A stretch of DNA of 64,000 nt from Cnuibacter physcomitrellae (GCF_014640535.1 NZ_BMHD01000001.1:1056214-1120213), one strand, 5' to 3'; shown: positions 41,930 through 51,261, numbered from the stretch's first letter. Notes: generated by a model not told the origin, from the letters alone. Numbers and translations: made by a program.

Positions 41930-42673
41930 TCAGCCGGCGTGGGCCTGCATCCACGGCATCGGATCGAACCGGAGCCCATCCGCCCCGTAGAGCTCGAAGT
42001 GGGTGTGGAACGCGGTCGCGTTGCCGGTCTCCCCCGTGGCGGCGATCACCTGTCCCGTGGTCACGTGGTCGCCGATGTTCACGAGGATCGATCCCTCGAG
42101 GAAGTGCATGTACATGCTGCAGAGCGGCTGCCCGTCGACGTTGTGCGCGATCGAGACGTAGAGCCCGCCGGTGCCGCTGCTGCCCGTGGAGAGCGCGATG
42201 ACGACGCCGTCGGCGATCGAGTGCACGGGCGTGCCCTCCGGGGCGAGCATGTCGACACCCTTGTGGAACCCCTCGGCCCGCCATCCGAACGGATCGCCGA
42301 CGTGCGACTCGCCGTTCGGGTACGGCCACGAGAAGGTGGTGGCCGGGGTGGCCTCGGCCGCTCCCGCGGCGCACTGCGCCCCGCCGTAGCCGCCGAGATC
42401 GGCTCCGGATGCGCCGCTCGAGCCCGCGCTCTGCACCGGCTTCGGGGTGGGCGTCGGAGTCGGCGTCTGCACCGCGTAGCCGTCGCGATCCACCTCGGGG
42501 ACGGCGAGGCCGCCGGCGTCGTACGTCTGGTCGGCACCGCGCTCGGCCGCGTACTGGACCGCGTCGAAGCCGCCCGGCGCCGACAGGGAGGCGGCGGGGA
42601 CGGAGGTGGCGATCGCGACGCCGAACACGAACGTCATCGCGATCACGCCGAGGACCGGCCCTCCGTACTTCAC
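41930..42673 (-). CDS. Secreted M23 family metallopeptidase
   Basis: This 247-residue protein has one N-terminal membrane helix or signal (residues 7-25), a Thr/Pro linker (TPTPTPTPKP) and a LytM domain with HKGVD (His137, Asp141) and HTH (His223, His225), the zinc and catalytic ligands of M23 peptidoglycan endopeptidases. It probably trims cell wall peptides outside the cell. The GTG at 42671-42673 follows CAGAAT by 6 nt. The complete ligand set suggests an active enzyme. Confidence 0.9.
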   Translation of the reverse strand: MKYGGPVLGVIAMTFVFGVAIATSVPAASLSAPGGFDAVQYAAERGADQTYDAGGLAVPEVDRDGYAVQTPTPTPTPKPVQSAGSSGASGADLGGYGGAQCAAGAAEATPATTFSWPYPNGESHVGDPFGWRAEGFHKGVDMLAPEGTPVHSIADGVVIALSTGSSGTGGLYVSIAHNVDGQPLCSMYMHFLEGSILVNIGDHVTTGQVIAATGETGNATAFHTHFELYGADGLRFDPMPWMQAHAG

Positions 42674-42776
42674 CGACCCATTCTGCGGTGGCGCCCGGCA
42701 GAGCACAACCGCGCCAGCCCGGACGCGCGCCGGGAGATGGCGGCGGGGCGACGAGCGCGCTGCCAGAATCGGTCCC

Positions 42777-44588
42777 ATGGCACTCCCCATCGAGGACTAC
42801 GCGATCATCGGCGACAGCCACACGGCGGCCCTCGTGGGCAAGGACGGCAGCATCGACTGGCTCTGCCTCCCCCGCTTCGACAGCGCCTCGGTGTTCGGCG
42901 CCCTGCTCGGCGACCCGGACCACGGCCGCTGGCTGCTCGCGCCCGACGGCGAGGTCGTCAGCACCAGCAGGAAGTACCTGGACGACACGTTCGTCCTCCT
43001 CACCCGGTGGCAGACGCCGACCGGTGAGGTTGAGGTGGTCGACCTCATGCCGTACGGCGGCTCGCTGCCGGACGTGATCCGCAGGGTGCGCGGCGTCAAG
43101 GGGACCGTGCGGATGCGCTCCGAGCTGAGGATGCGCTTCGACTACGCGAGCGCCCTCCCCTGGGTACGCCAGTCTCCGAAGCACGGGGGCAACGCGCTGA
43201 TCGCCATCGCCGGCCCGGACGCGCTGATCGTCCGCGGCCCCGAGCTGGTCGCCCGCGACCATCGTCACGAGGCCGTCTTCGAGGTCTCGGAGGGCGAGCA
43301 GGTCGACAGCGTCATCACCTGGTTCCCGTCTCAGCGGCACGTCCCCGACGCCGTCGAGGTCGACAAGCGCATCGAGGACACACTGCACTGGTGGCGCGAC
43401 TGGGTGGGCGAGTTCGAGACGCCCTACCGCGACCACGTGCGCCGGTCGCTCCTCGTCCTGCGCGCCCTCACGCACGCCGACACCGGCGGCATCGTGGCGG
43501 CGCCCACCACCAGCCTGCCGGAGCAGTTCGGGGGCCCGCGGAACTGGGACTACCGCTACGTCTGGATCCGCGACGCCTCGCTGACGCTCGCGGCGCTCAT
43601 GCTCCACGGCTACGGCGAGGAGGCGCAGCACTGGCGCCGCTGGCTGCTGCGCGCCCTGGCGGGCGACCCGTCCGACATCCAGATCATGTACGGACTCGCG
43701 GGAGAGCGCCGTCTCCAGGAGTACGAGCTCGACAGCCTGCCCGGCTACCAGGGGGCGTCCCCCGTGCGCATCGGCAACGCGGCGTCGGACCAGTACCAGA
43801 GCGACATCTTCGGGGAGCTCATGGTCGCGCTCCGCGCCGCCCGCATCATCGGCGTCGAGGAGGACGAGTACAGCTGGCCGCTGCAGCGGGCGCTGATGGG
43901 CTATCTGGAGACCGTGTGGGACCGCCCCGACAACGGCATCTGGGAGATCCGCGGACCGGCCCGCCCGTTCACGCACTCGCGCGTGATGGTGTGGGCCGCG
44001 TTCGCCTGCGCCGTGGAGGCGGTGCGCGTCTACGGTCTCGACGGGCCTGTCGAACGCTGGGAGAAGCTGCGTGACGAGATCCGCGAGGAGGTCCTCACCC
44101 GGGGCTACGACCCGGAGCGGAACACGTTCGTCCAGCACTACGACACCAAGGAGGTCGACGCCTCCCTGCTGCTGCTCGGCCAGATCGGCTTCATCGCGCC
44201 CGACGACCCGAGGATGCTGGGCACGGTCGCCGCGATCGAGGCGGACCTCCTCCGCGACGGCCTCGTGATGCGGTACCGCACGGAGAGCGGGGTGGACGGA
44301 CTCCCGGGCGATGAGAACCCCTTCCTCGCCTGCTCGTTCTGGCTGGTGCAGCAGTACGCCCACTCCGGCAGGCTCGAGGATGCGCGGGTGCTGATGGACC
44401 GGCTGGTCGGGCTGTCGAACGACCTCGGCCTGCTCTCCGAGGAGTACGACGTCGCCGGCGGACGCCAGGCGGGCAACTTCCCGCAGGCGTTCTCGCATCT
44501 CGCGCTCGTCCGCGCGGCCGACGCGATCGCGACGGCGACGGGCACGCGGCCCGCTCCTCAGAGCGGTCGGCTCGCGCCGGAGGCCTGA
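42777..44588 (+). CDS. Glycoside hydrolase family 15 protein (glucoamylase/trehalase type)
   Basis: This 603-residue cytoplasmic protein has the GH15 layout: an N-terminal beta-domain (IEDYAIIGDSHTAALV, DGSIDWLCLPRFDS) and an (alpha/alpha)6 barrel with WDYRYVWIRDASLTL, then NGIWEIRG holding the likely catalytic acid, and LLSEEYD with the base. Actinobacterial GH15 proteins of this type hydrolyse trehalose or alpha-glucans; the substrate cannot be decided here. The ATG at 42777 follows CAGAAT by 7 nt. Confidence 0.92.
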   Translation: MALPIEDYAIIGDSHTAALVGKDGSIDWLCLPRFDSASVFGALLGDPDHGRWLLAPDGEVVSTSRKYLDDTFVLLTRWQTPTGEVEVVDLMPYGGSLPDVIRRVRGVKGTVRMRSELRMRFDYASALPWVRQSPKHGGNALIAIAGPDALIVRGPELVARDHRHEAVFEVSEGEQVDSVITWFPSQRHVPDAVEVDKRIEDTLHWWRDWVGEFETPYRDHVRRSLLVLRALTHADTGGIVAAPTTSLPEQFGGPRNWDYRYVWIRDASLTLAALMLHGYGEEAQHWRRWLLRALAGDPSDIQIMYGLAGERRLQEYELDSLPGYQGASPVRIGNAASDQYQSDIFGELMVALRAARIIGVEEDEYSWPLQRALMGYLETVWDRPDNGIWEIRGPARPFTHSRVMVWAAFACAVEAVRVYGLDGPVERWEKLRDEIREEVLTRGYDPERNTFVQHYDTKEVDASLLLLGQIGFIAPDDPRMLGTVAAIEADLLRDGLVMRYRTESGVDGLPGDENPFLACSFWLVQQYAHSGRLEDARVLMDRLVGLSNDLGLLSEEYDVAGGRQAGNFPQAFSHLALVRAADAIATATGTRPAPQSGRLAPEA

Positions 44589-44643
44589 GCCGGCAGACGG
44601 CTCAGACGCCGAAGCGAGGGGCGGCGGGGTTAGCATCGAAGGG

Positions 44644-45138
44644 ATGCAGCCACTCACCGAGTCGCAGATCCGGTCCTCGTTCGCCAACGAGGACGCCTTC
44701 GACCTCTCCAGGATGACCCTCCCCGGCCTCCACGAGATCCTCTGGGAGGAGCGCGAGTTCCTCGGCTGGCGCGACGCCCATGCCATCCACCGCGGGTACA
44801 TCGTGTACTGGCGTGACGGCGAGCCCGTGGGCATCGTGCTCAAGGCCGCCGGCGCCCGGATGCGGCCGGGCATCGCGGCGATGTGCTCGTTCTGCCGCTC
44901 CCCGCTGCCAGGCGGGCAGGTCACGCTGTTCACCGCGCCCCGAGCCGGCCAGGCGGGCGTCGACGGGTCGACGATCGGGCAGTACATCTGCTCCGACCTC
45001 TCCTGCTCGCACCTCATCCGCCTCGTTCCGCCGCGCTCGGAGGTGAACCCGGATCCGCAGGCGATGGTCGCGATGCGCGCCGAGGGCCTCACCCACCGCC
45101 TGCGCTCGTTCACCGACGACGTGCTCCGCGCCTCCTGA
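44644..45138 (+). CDS. FBP-domain (FusB-like, EF-G-binding) zinc protein
   Basis: This 164-residue protein matches the FBP domain related to staphylococcal FusB/FusC, which bind elongation factor G and free it from the ribosome. Four cysteines (81, 84, 116, 121; CSFC and CSDLSC) form the expected zinc site. Actinobacterial members are chromosomal and may help EF-G recycling or confer low fusidate tolerance; this is family inference. ATG 44644 follows TAGCAT by 7 nt. Confidence 0.8.
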   Translation: MQPLTESQIRSSFANEDAFDLSRMTLPGLHEILWEEREFLGWRDAHAIHRGYIVYWRDGEPVGIVLKAAGARMRPGIAAMCSFCRSPLPGGQVTLFTAPRAGQAGVDGSTIGQYICSDLSCSHLIRLVPPRSEVNPDPQAMVAMRAEGLTHRLRSFTDDVLRAS

Positions 45139-45218
45139 GCGACAGCGGTTCACCGGCGGTTCACCCGCACGACCTACGCTGACGCGGAGGCGTCGCGAAC
45201 GCGCGCGGGAGGAGTCCG

Positions 45219-47252
45219 GTGGGAGCGAGGTGGCGCGGCAGCTCGAGCAGCGAGCTCGCGCGGACCGCTCAGTGGTCCCACACCACGATCGTGCGCGACG
45301 AGCTGGCCCGCCGAGCATCCCGGGGCCGTCTCGACTACGCCGGACTGCTCGACGCCCTGGCCGCCGGTCCGGTCGACCTCGACCGCGGCAGCGGGGTCGC
45401 GCTGGCGGAGAGCGTCGAGCGGCAGGCCCGCGACGAGCGCGACCACCTCGCGGCGTCGCAGCTGTTCCGGTCCTCGGTCACCCGCGGCGAGGTCGTGCTG
45501 CTGGATCCCGAGGCGCAGTCGGCGATGATCTCCGCGCTCCTCGGCTCCGGGCACCATGACGACGCCGCGGGCATGCTGACCCTCCTCCACGGCGTGCCCG
45601 TCGAGGAGCTCCGACAGATCGCGGCCGACGTGCTGAACCCCTGGACTCGGCCGGACGGGGGCGACGACGCGCGCTGGCGAGCCGCGTTCTCGAGCGTCTT
45701 CACCGAGGCGGGCTACGACGCACCGGAGCTCGAGGGCGACGCGGGACGCCATCCGTTCGATCGGCTCCGCTCCCCGGAGCTGCCCTCGGTCTCGGGGCCG
45801 GACGACCCTCTGGTGTCGGTCGTCATGACGTGCCACCGGCCCGGCGTCGAGGCGTTCACGGCGGTCGCGTCGGTGCTCGCGCAGACCTGGCAGCGGCTCG
45901 AGCTGATCATCGTCGACGACGGATCCCCCGCGGACTACAAGCGGACCCTGGCCGCCCTCGGCCGGCTCGATCCCCGCATCCGCATCCTCCACCGGTCGAC
46001 GAACGCGGGCACGTACACCTGCCGCAACCTCGCCCTGCGCGCGGCGCGGGGCGAGTTCGTGACGACCCACGACTCCGACGACTGGATGCATCCGCGACGC
46101 CTCGAGACGCAGGTGCGGCATCTGCAGCAGACGCCCGATGCGCCCTCGAACTCGACGCACGCCCTGCGGATCACCGACGAGCTGTCCTTCACACAGCCGC
46201 GCGGCTACCTCGTGCGGCTCTGCGAGCCGTCCCTGATGTTCCGCCGACGGCTCATCGCCGACCGTGTCGGCGCGTTCGACGCCGTGCGCAAGGGCGCCGA
46301 CACCGAGTTCCGCCGCCGGATCGGCGCCGTGTTCGACCGGCCGTCCGACATCCTCCTCCCCGGGGTCCCGCTGACGCTCCAGCGCTGGCGGTCGGCCTCG
46401 CTCACCGGGGAGGAGATCGGGCCGCGCTGGCTGAGCCCGTCCCGGATCGCCTACGCCAGCGCATACGCGTCGTGGCATCGAGCGATCGCGGCGGGCACCG
46501 CCGACCCGCGCAGCGAGCGGACCTCGGCGGCACGTCCGTTCCCCGCGCCCGCAGACATCCTGAGCAGCGAGGTCGCCGAGATCGTCCCCCCGGTCCTCGA
46601 CCCCCAGGTCGACCTCCTCTTCGTGGTCGACCTGGTCGAGCGCATCGGCGACGCGAGATCGTTCGACAGGCTCGCCCACCGCATCCGGCAGGAGGTGCGG
46701 TCCGGGAGGCGCGTGGGGGTGGCGCACGCGTGGAGCGCGGGGCCGGAGCCGCTGCTGCCCCTGCACTACGTGCCGGCGATGCAGGCGCTGTTCGACGACG
46801 GCGTCGCGACGCTCGTCCTCACCGGGGCCGAGGCGGGAGCGGGCGTGGCGTACGTGATCGACGCGGCGACCCTGCAGGATCCGGCGGATCAGCCCTGGCG
46901 GATCGGCCGGATCGTGCGCGCCCGCTCGATCCCGCGTCCGTTGCGTCTCTCGTCGTCGCCGGGCGTCGAGAGCAGGGCCGACGACAGGGTCAGCCCGCGG
47001 GCGCTGTACGCCGACCGGGGTGAGGCGGGCGAGCTCGAGGCCGTCGCCGCCGTCGTGGAGCGGCTGTGCTCCCGCTACCCCGACGTCGATCCGGGACGCG
47101 TGAGGGACCTCGTGACGGCGGAGCACGCCGCGCTCGCCGGCCACCGCATCCGCTCGTACGTGCCGCGGCTCGTCGAGCACCAGGCCTCGTCCGCGCTTCG
47201 CGCCGAGACCCGCGCCCCTCTCCCCGACCGCACGCTGCAGGCCCCGATGTGA
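45219..47252 (+). CDS. Large family 2 glycosyltransferase
   Basis: This 677-residue protein contains a GT-A domain of GT2 type in its middle (residues about 200-390): VSVVMTCHRP, LELIIVDDGSPAD, and HDSDDW carrying the metal-binding DxD. The 190-residue N-terminal and 280-residue C-terminal regions are not recognised; no membrane helices are seen. It likely transfers sugars to a surface polymer. The GTG at 45219 has GGGAGGAG 5 nt upstream, and TACGCT at 45175 may be its -10. No other polysaccharide genes are adjacent. Confidence 0.8.
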   Translation: MGARWRGSSSSELARTAQWSHTTIVRDELARRASRGRLDYAGLLDALAAGPVDLDRGSGVALAESVERQARDERDHLAASQLFRSSVTRGEVVLLDPEAQSAMISALLGSGHHDDAAGMLTLLHGVPVEELRQIAADVLNPWTRPDGGDDARWRAAFSSVFTEAGYDAPELEGDAGRHPFDRLRSPELPSVSGPDDPLVSVVMTCHRPGVEAFTAVASVLAQTWQRLELIIVDDGSPADYKRTLAALGRLDPRIRILHRSTNAGTYTCRNLALRAARGEFVTTHDSDDWMHPRRLETQVRHLQQTPDAPSNSTHALRITDELSFTQPRGYLVRLCEPSLMFRRRLIADRVGAFDAVRKGADTEFRRRIGAVFDRPSDILLPGVPLTLQRWRSASLTGEEIGPRWLSPSRIAYASAYASWHRAIAAGTADPRSERTSAARPFPAPADILSSEVAEIVPPVLDPQVDLLFVVDLVERIGDARSFDRLAHRIRQEVRSGRRVGVAHAWSAGPEPLLPLHYVPAMQALFDDGVATLVLTGAEAGAGVAYVIDAATLQDPADQPWRIGRIVRARSIPRPLRLSSSPGVESRADDRVSPRALYADRGEAGELEAVAAVVERLCSRYPDVDPGRVRDLVTAEHAALAGHRIRSYVPRLVEHQASSALRAETRAPLPDRTLQAPM

Positions 47253-47285
47253 CGTCCCGCCCCTACGTGCGGGCCGACGACTTGC

Positions 47286-47531
47286 GGATATGACACTTGT
47301 GGCGACCTTCCGCCGCCCGAACCCGCCACGACTGTCAGATCCGACTCGCCCCGATGGGCGGGGACGGGCGGCGCCCAGCCGGATGTGGCACTTGTGGCGA
47401 CCTTCCGCCGCCCGAACCCGCCACGACTGTCAGATCCGACTCGCCCCGACGGGCGGGGCGGGCGGCCTTCAGCCGAATGTGACACCTATGGCGATCTCCC
47501 GGCGGCTGAGCCCGCCACGACTGTCAGATCC
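47286..47531. repeat. Three-copy tandem array of hairpin repeats
   Basis: Three near-identical units start at 47286, 47381 and 47475 (period 94-95 bp). Each unit's first 57 bp is an imperfect palindrome: GGATNTGNCACTTGTGGCG at one end and its near-complement GCCACGACTGTCAGATCC at the other. Copies 1 and 2 differ at about two bases; copy 3 is more diverged. The 38-bp spacers contain CGCCCC-N3-GGGCGGGG, itself a small hairpin. The array fills the gap between the convergent glycosyltransferase and small acidic protein genes. Confidence 0.85.
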
Positions 47532-47566
47532 ACCGCACGAGAAGCGCGCGGCGAGCCCCGGAGGGG

Positions 47567-47749
47567 TCAGCCGTCGTTGACCGAGATGTCGTCCTCGTCG
47601 GTGGGGACGTCGTCGCCATCGGGCTCCGGCTCGTCGGCGACCGTGGGGTCGACGCCCGAGGGCGGAGCGTCGGTGGTGGGGCCATTGCCCACGATGCCCT
47701 CCCCGTCGGGGTAGCCGGCGTAGTCGGGGAACTCGTTCGGGTTCGTCAT
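47567..47749 (-). CDS. 60-residue acidic protein
   Basis: A short gene from ATG 47747-47749 to TGA 47567-47569 encodes MTNPNEFPDYAGYPDGEG and a strongly acidic, Pro/Asp-rich C-terminus (PTDEDDISVNDG). GGGAAGAG lies just upstream of the start. No family is recognised. The composition suggests an intrinsically disordered protein. It lies between the hairpin array and tRNA-Glu. Confidence 0.55.
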   Translation of the reverse strand: MTNPNEFPDYAGYPDGEGIVGNGPTTDAPPSGVDPTVADEPEPDGDDVPTDEDDISVNDG

Positions 47750-47830
47750 GCTCTTCCCTTCGTCGTGTCCCCGACCATACCCGGCCCTCCCGCGAGCGCC
47801 AGGTCCCGCGACGGTCACCCACGCCCGAGA

Positions 47831-47874
47831 ACGACGAAGCCCCCCGGACCGAGTGATCCGGGGGGCTTCGTCGT
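47831..47874. terminator. Terminator hairpin of tRNA-Glu
   Basis: The arms 47831-47848 and 47857-47874 form a perfect 18-bp stem with an 8-nt loop, starting five bases after the tRNA 3' end on the minus strand. Confidence 0.85.
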
Positions 47875-47878
47875 GTTG

Positions 47879-47951
47879 TGACCCCAGCGGGATTTGAACC
47901 CGCGTTACCGCCGTGAGAGGGCGACGTCCTAGGCCGCTAAACGATGGGGCC
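47879..47951 (-). tRNA. tRNA-Glu (anticodon CTC)
   Basis: On the minus strand the 73-nt sequence begins GGCCCCATCGTTTAGCGGCC and contains the anticodon loop CTCTCAC (anticodon CTC), the T-arm GGGTTCAAATCCC and a 7-bp acceptor stem (GGCCCCA with TGGGGTC, one G-U). CCA is not encoded. The structure is standard for actinobacterial tRNA-Glu. Confidence 0.95.
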
Positions 47952-47968
47952 GTTTTTGCAACCTGACG

Positions 47969-47998
47969 ATTATAGGCAGGTTCCCGGGGCGAGTACAA
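47969..47998 (-). promoter_or_regulatory. Promoter of tRNA-Glu
   Basis: On the minus strand TTGTAC (47993-47998) and a consensus TATAAT (47969-47974) are spaced 18 bp, placing the transcript start about 10 nt before the tRNA. Confidence 0.8.
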
Positions 47999-48013
47999 AT
48001 CGGCGGAGGCGCG

Positions 48014-48922
48014 TCACGCGAGCACCCTCAGGGCGCCCGGGTGGAGGGTCACGGTGAGCGGGAGCGGACCGAACGGCTCCCCGTCGGCGAAGGCGGTGAT
48101 GCCCTCCGCGTCGAGCGTGACGACCCTCCCGCGGCGGAACTCGACGATGTCGAGCCCGGCATGCGTCCCGGAGAAGACCTTCGGGAACAGACGGAGGAAG
48201 CGGCCCCGGCTCACCGGCGCCACGACGAAGACGTCGAGCAGGCCGTCGTCGAGCGCGGCATCGGGGGCGATGCGCATCCCTCCGCCGATGCGACCGTTGT
48301 TGGCCACCGACAGGAGCACCGAGTCCACCTCCCAGGGCTCCCCGTCGATCGTGAGCCGATACCGGCGCGCCCGCAGCCGCACGAGCTCGGCCGCCAGGGC
48401 GATCACGTAGCGCGACGCACCCTTGGGGCGCCGCATGGCGTTCGCGCGCTCGTTGACCCGCGCGTCGAAGCCCGCGGACAGCGCGCCGGCGAACCAGCGA
48501 TCCGGGCCGTCCAGGCCCGAGACCACGGCGGCATCCACGCGGCGCACCCCCGCGGGGCTCGCGAGCCTCTCGAGGAGCACGTCGGTCGCCGCCGCCGTGT
48601 CGGCGGGCAGACCGAGGCCGCTCGCGAAGTCGTTGCCGGTGCCGGCGGGCACGATGCCGAGGGGCACGTCGGTGCCGGCAACGAGGTCGACGCCGAGGTT
48701 CACCATGCCGTCTCCTCCCACGACCACGAACGCCGCCGTCGGCAGGCGGAGGGCGTCGCGGGCGACGCGCACGAGCCCGTCGAAGTCGGGGGCGCTCAGC
48801 GGGACGACGTCGTGGCCGGCCGCCTTCAGGGTGCCGACGACGGCGGGACCGACGTGCCGGGTCCGGCCGAAGGAGGCGTTCGGGTTGATCGCGACGACGA
48901 TCCGCTTCGCTGGGGAACCCAT
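48014..48922 (-). CDS. Diacylglycerol/lipid kinase family protein
   Basis: This 302-residue protein has the DAGK catalytic fold: IVVAINPNASFGRT at the N-terminus, the nucleotide motif VVGGDGMVNLGV and PAGTGNDFASGLG. Bacterial members (DgkB, YegS) phosphorylate diacylglycerol or related lipids and recycle lipid intermediates. The ATG at 48920-48922 follows GGGAGGA by 10-12 nt. It is divergent from the MBL-fold gene. Confidence 0.88.
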   Translation of the reverse strand: MGSPAKRIVVAINPNASFGRTRHVGPAVVGTLKAAGHDVVPLSAPDFDGLVRVARDALRLPTAAFVVVGGDGMVNLGVDLVAGTDVPLGIVPAGTGNDFASGLGLPADTAAATDVLLERLASPAGVRRVDAAVVSGLDGPDRWFAGALSAGFDARVNERANAMRRPKGASRYVIALAAELVRLRARRYRLTIDGEPWEVDSVLLSVANNGRIGGGMRIAPDAALDDGLLDVFVVAPVSRGRFLRLFPKVFSGTHAGLDIVEFRRGRVVTLDAEGITAFADGEPFGPLPLTVTLHPGALRVLA

Positions 48923-49000
48923 GGGCCCTGATCCTCCCATACGACGGCGACCTCCCGCGCCGTTGCGCACACCGGGGCGCCGGGTGTTTGCTGAGTCGCG

Positions 49001-49636
49001 ATGAGACTCACGAAGTTCGAACACGCCGCCCTCCAGCTCGAGCAGAACGGCCGTCGCCTGTTCATCGACCCGGGTGTCTTCACGACCCCGATCACCGAGG
49101 CGGCGAACGCCGTCGCCGTCGTGATCACGCACGAGCACCCGGATCACTGGACCCCGGACCAGCTCAAGCGCATCGTCGACGCCTCCCCCGACGTGACGAT
49201 CTACGGACCGGCGGGCGTCGTGGCCGCGGCGAGCGACTTCCCCGTCGTCGAGGTGCGTCCCGGCGAGGTCGTCGACGCCGCACCGTTCTCGCTGCGGTTC
49301 TTCGGCGGCCGGCACGCGGTGATCCACACCTCGATCCCGGTCGTCGACAACGTGGGCGTGATCGTGAACGACTCGCTGTTCTACCCGGGCGACTCCTTCG
49401 CCGACCCCGCCGAGCAGGTCGACCTGCTCGCGGTCCCGGTCGGTGCGCCGTGGCTGAAGATCTCCGAGTCGATCGACTACGTGCTCGCCCTGAAGCCGAA
49501 GCGCGCGTTCGCCACACACGAGATGGTGCTGTCGGTCGCCGGCAAGCAGATGGGACACGACCGTCTACGCTGGGCGACGGAGCAGGCCGGCGGCGAGTAC
49601 GTCGCGCTCGAGCCCGGCGACACCCTCGACGTTTGA
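49001..49636 (+). CDS. MBL-fold metal-dependent hydrolase
   Basis: This 211-residue protein has the metallo-beta-lactamase motif HEHPDHW (HxHxDH, near residue 47) and a later metal-binding FYPGDSF and THEM. It resembles UlaG-like or generic Zn-dependent hydrolases annotated as MBL fold. The substrate is unknown. The gene is convergent with the FAD oxidoreductase, their stops nine bases apart. Confidence 0.85.
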   Translation: MRLTKFEHAALQLEQNGRRLFIDPGVFTTPITEAANAVAVVITHEHPDHWTPDQLKRIVDASPDVTIYGPAGVVAAASDFPVVEVRPGEVVDAAPFSLRFFGGRHAVIHTSIPVVDNVGVIVNDSLFYPGDSFADPAEQVDLLAVPVGAPWLKISESIDYVLALKPKRAFATHEMVLSVAGKQMGHDRLRWATEQAGGEYVALEPGDTLDV

Positions 49637-49645
49637 GCGACCGCC

Positions 49646-51106
49646 TCAGCTCAGCACGGGGAACAGCGACGGCGGCTCCGAGCCGAACACGTCGCGGAGC
49701 GCGGCCCTGGCCGCGTTCCATCCCGACATCCCGTGAACGCCCGGGCCGGGCGCCGTGCTGGCCGAGCACAGGTACACCCCGTCGAGGGGTGTGCGGTAGG
49801 GATCGGGCGAGAGCCGCGGACGCTTGACCAGCTGCGTGAACGAGCTCGCCCCGGAGGCGATGTCGCCTCCGACGTAGTTCGCGTTGTAGAGCTGCAGAGC
49901 CGCCGCCGGGATGGCGGAGGAGGCGATGATCCGATCGCGGAACCCGGGGGCGGCGTCCTCGATCCGGTCGGCGACGGCCTCGGTCATGTCCCGCCCCGAC
50001 CCGCGGGGGACGTGCGTGTAGGTCCAGACGGTCTGGTGCCCGTCCGGCGCGCGGCTCGGGTCGAACACGCTCGGCTGCGAGAGCAGGACGTACGGATGCT
50101 CGGGGTGCCGACCCGCGGCCACCTCCTTCTCCGAGGCCTGCAGCTGCGCCGCCGTCCCGCCGAGGTGGAGCGTCCCGGCGCGGGCGAGGTCCGGATCGCG
50201 CCACGGGATGGGTCCGTCCAGCACGAAGTCGACCTTCGACGCGGCGTCGCCATACCGGAAGCGGCGCAGCATGGCCTGGTATCGCGGGGGCAGCAGGTCT
50301 CCCGCGATCGAGGCCAGAGCCCGCGGCGTGACGTCGAGCAGGACGGCATGAGCCGTCGGCAGTGACCGGAGGTCGTCGACGCGGTGCTCGGTCACCAGGC
50401 GTCCGCCGTGCGCGAGCAGGTCGGCGACGAGCGCGTCCACGATCGTCCGCGATCCGCCGATCGGGATCGGCCAGCCGCCGGGCCCGTGCGCGAGGGCCGC
50501 GAGCAGCAGTCCGGCGGCGCGGGCGCCGAGGGAGGAGATCGGCGCGATGGCGTGAGCGCTGACCCCGGCGAGGAGTCCGGCCGCGCGCTGCGTGCGGAAG
50601 CCTCCTGCTGTCCCGATCGAGGTCGCGAGCGCGCGCAGCCCGTACTGAGCGGCGGCGATCGGATGCGACGGCACACGCAGGACGGGGTTGGAGGTGAAGT
50701 CGAGCACCTGAGCGAGGTCGCGGAGGATGGGGGTGAACAGGCGCGCCCAGGCGTCGGCGTCGCGCCCGAGGCCGTCGGCGGTGCGCTCGATGTCGTGCCA
50801 GGCGTACGCCGCCGCGCCGCCGTCGAAGACGTGGGCGTACGACAGCTCGGGCGTGACGAGCTCGATGCGGGTCGACAGTCCGAACTCGCGGAAGAACGGA
50901 GACGCCCAGGCCATCGGATGCACCGCGGAGCACACGTCGTGGAAGTGTCCCGGAAGGGTGAGCTCCGCCGTGCGCGCTCCCCCGCCCGCGGCGGCTCCCG
51001 CCTCGTAGACCACGACGGACAGCCCTGCCCTGGCCATCGTCACGGCGGCGGCGAGACCGTTCGGCCCGCTGCCCACCACGACGACGTCGACCGCGTCCGT
51101 GCTCAT
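49646..51106 (-). CDS. FAD-dependent oxidoreductase of the phytoene dehydrogenase type
   Basis: This 486-residue flavoprotein starts with the dinucleotide-binding motif VVVVGSGPNGLAAAVTMARAG and ends with the second FAD motif GVHGMSGWNAARAAL, the layout of CrtI-like amine-oxidase-superfamily enzymes. No carotenoid synthesis genes are adjacent, so a substrate cannot be assigned. The ATG at 51104-51106 follows TAGCCT by 6 nt. Confidence 0.85.
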   Translation of the reverse strand: MSTDAVDVVVVGSGPNGLAAAVTMARAGLSVVVYEAGAAAGGGARTAELTLPGHFHDVCSAVHPMAWASPFFREFGLSTRIELVTPELSYAHVFDGGAAAYAWHDIERTADGLGRDADAWARLFTPILRDLAQVLDFTSNPVLRVPSHPIAAAQYGLRALATSIGTAGGFRTQRAAGLLAGVSAHAIAPISSLGARAAGLLLAALAHGPGGWPIPIGGSRTIVDALVADLLAHGGRLVTEHRVDDLRSLPTAHAVLLDVTPRALASIAGDLLPPRYQAMLRRFRYGDAASKVDFVLDGPIPWRDPDLARAGTLHLGGTAAQLQASEKEVAAGRHPEHPYVLLSQPSVFDPSRAPDGHQTVWTYTHVPRGSGRDMTEAVADRIEDAAPGFRDRIIASSAIPAAALQLYNANYVGGDIASGASSFTQLVKRPRLSPDPYRTPLDGVYLCSASTAPGPGVHGMSGWNAARAALRDVFGSEPPSLFPVLS

Positions 51107-51261
51107 GCTCCCAGGCTAACCAGGTCGAGGGCGGCGGCGGTCATGCCTGCCGCTCCCAGACCACCCGGTGGGCCGCGACCCGGGTCGCGATGTCGTACGC
51201 CATGAACCGAGCCAACCCCGAGAGCGCCGATCGCGCGACGGTGGACGCGCATAATGGCTCC

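Noticed and set aside
41838-45113. 1091-codon open frame on the minus strand
   Set aside because: It crosses the M23 gene and is antisense to GH15 and the FBP gene, both of which have clear family motifs.
47286-47531. Tandem repeats resembling a short CRISPR array
   Set aside because: The repeats are 57 bp and palindromic, the spacers are nearly identical to each other, and no cas gene is near.
47879-47951. tRNA-Glu as an integration site
   Set aside because: No integrase gene, no repeated tRNA 3' end and no foreign-looking block lies next to it.
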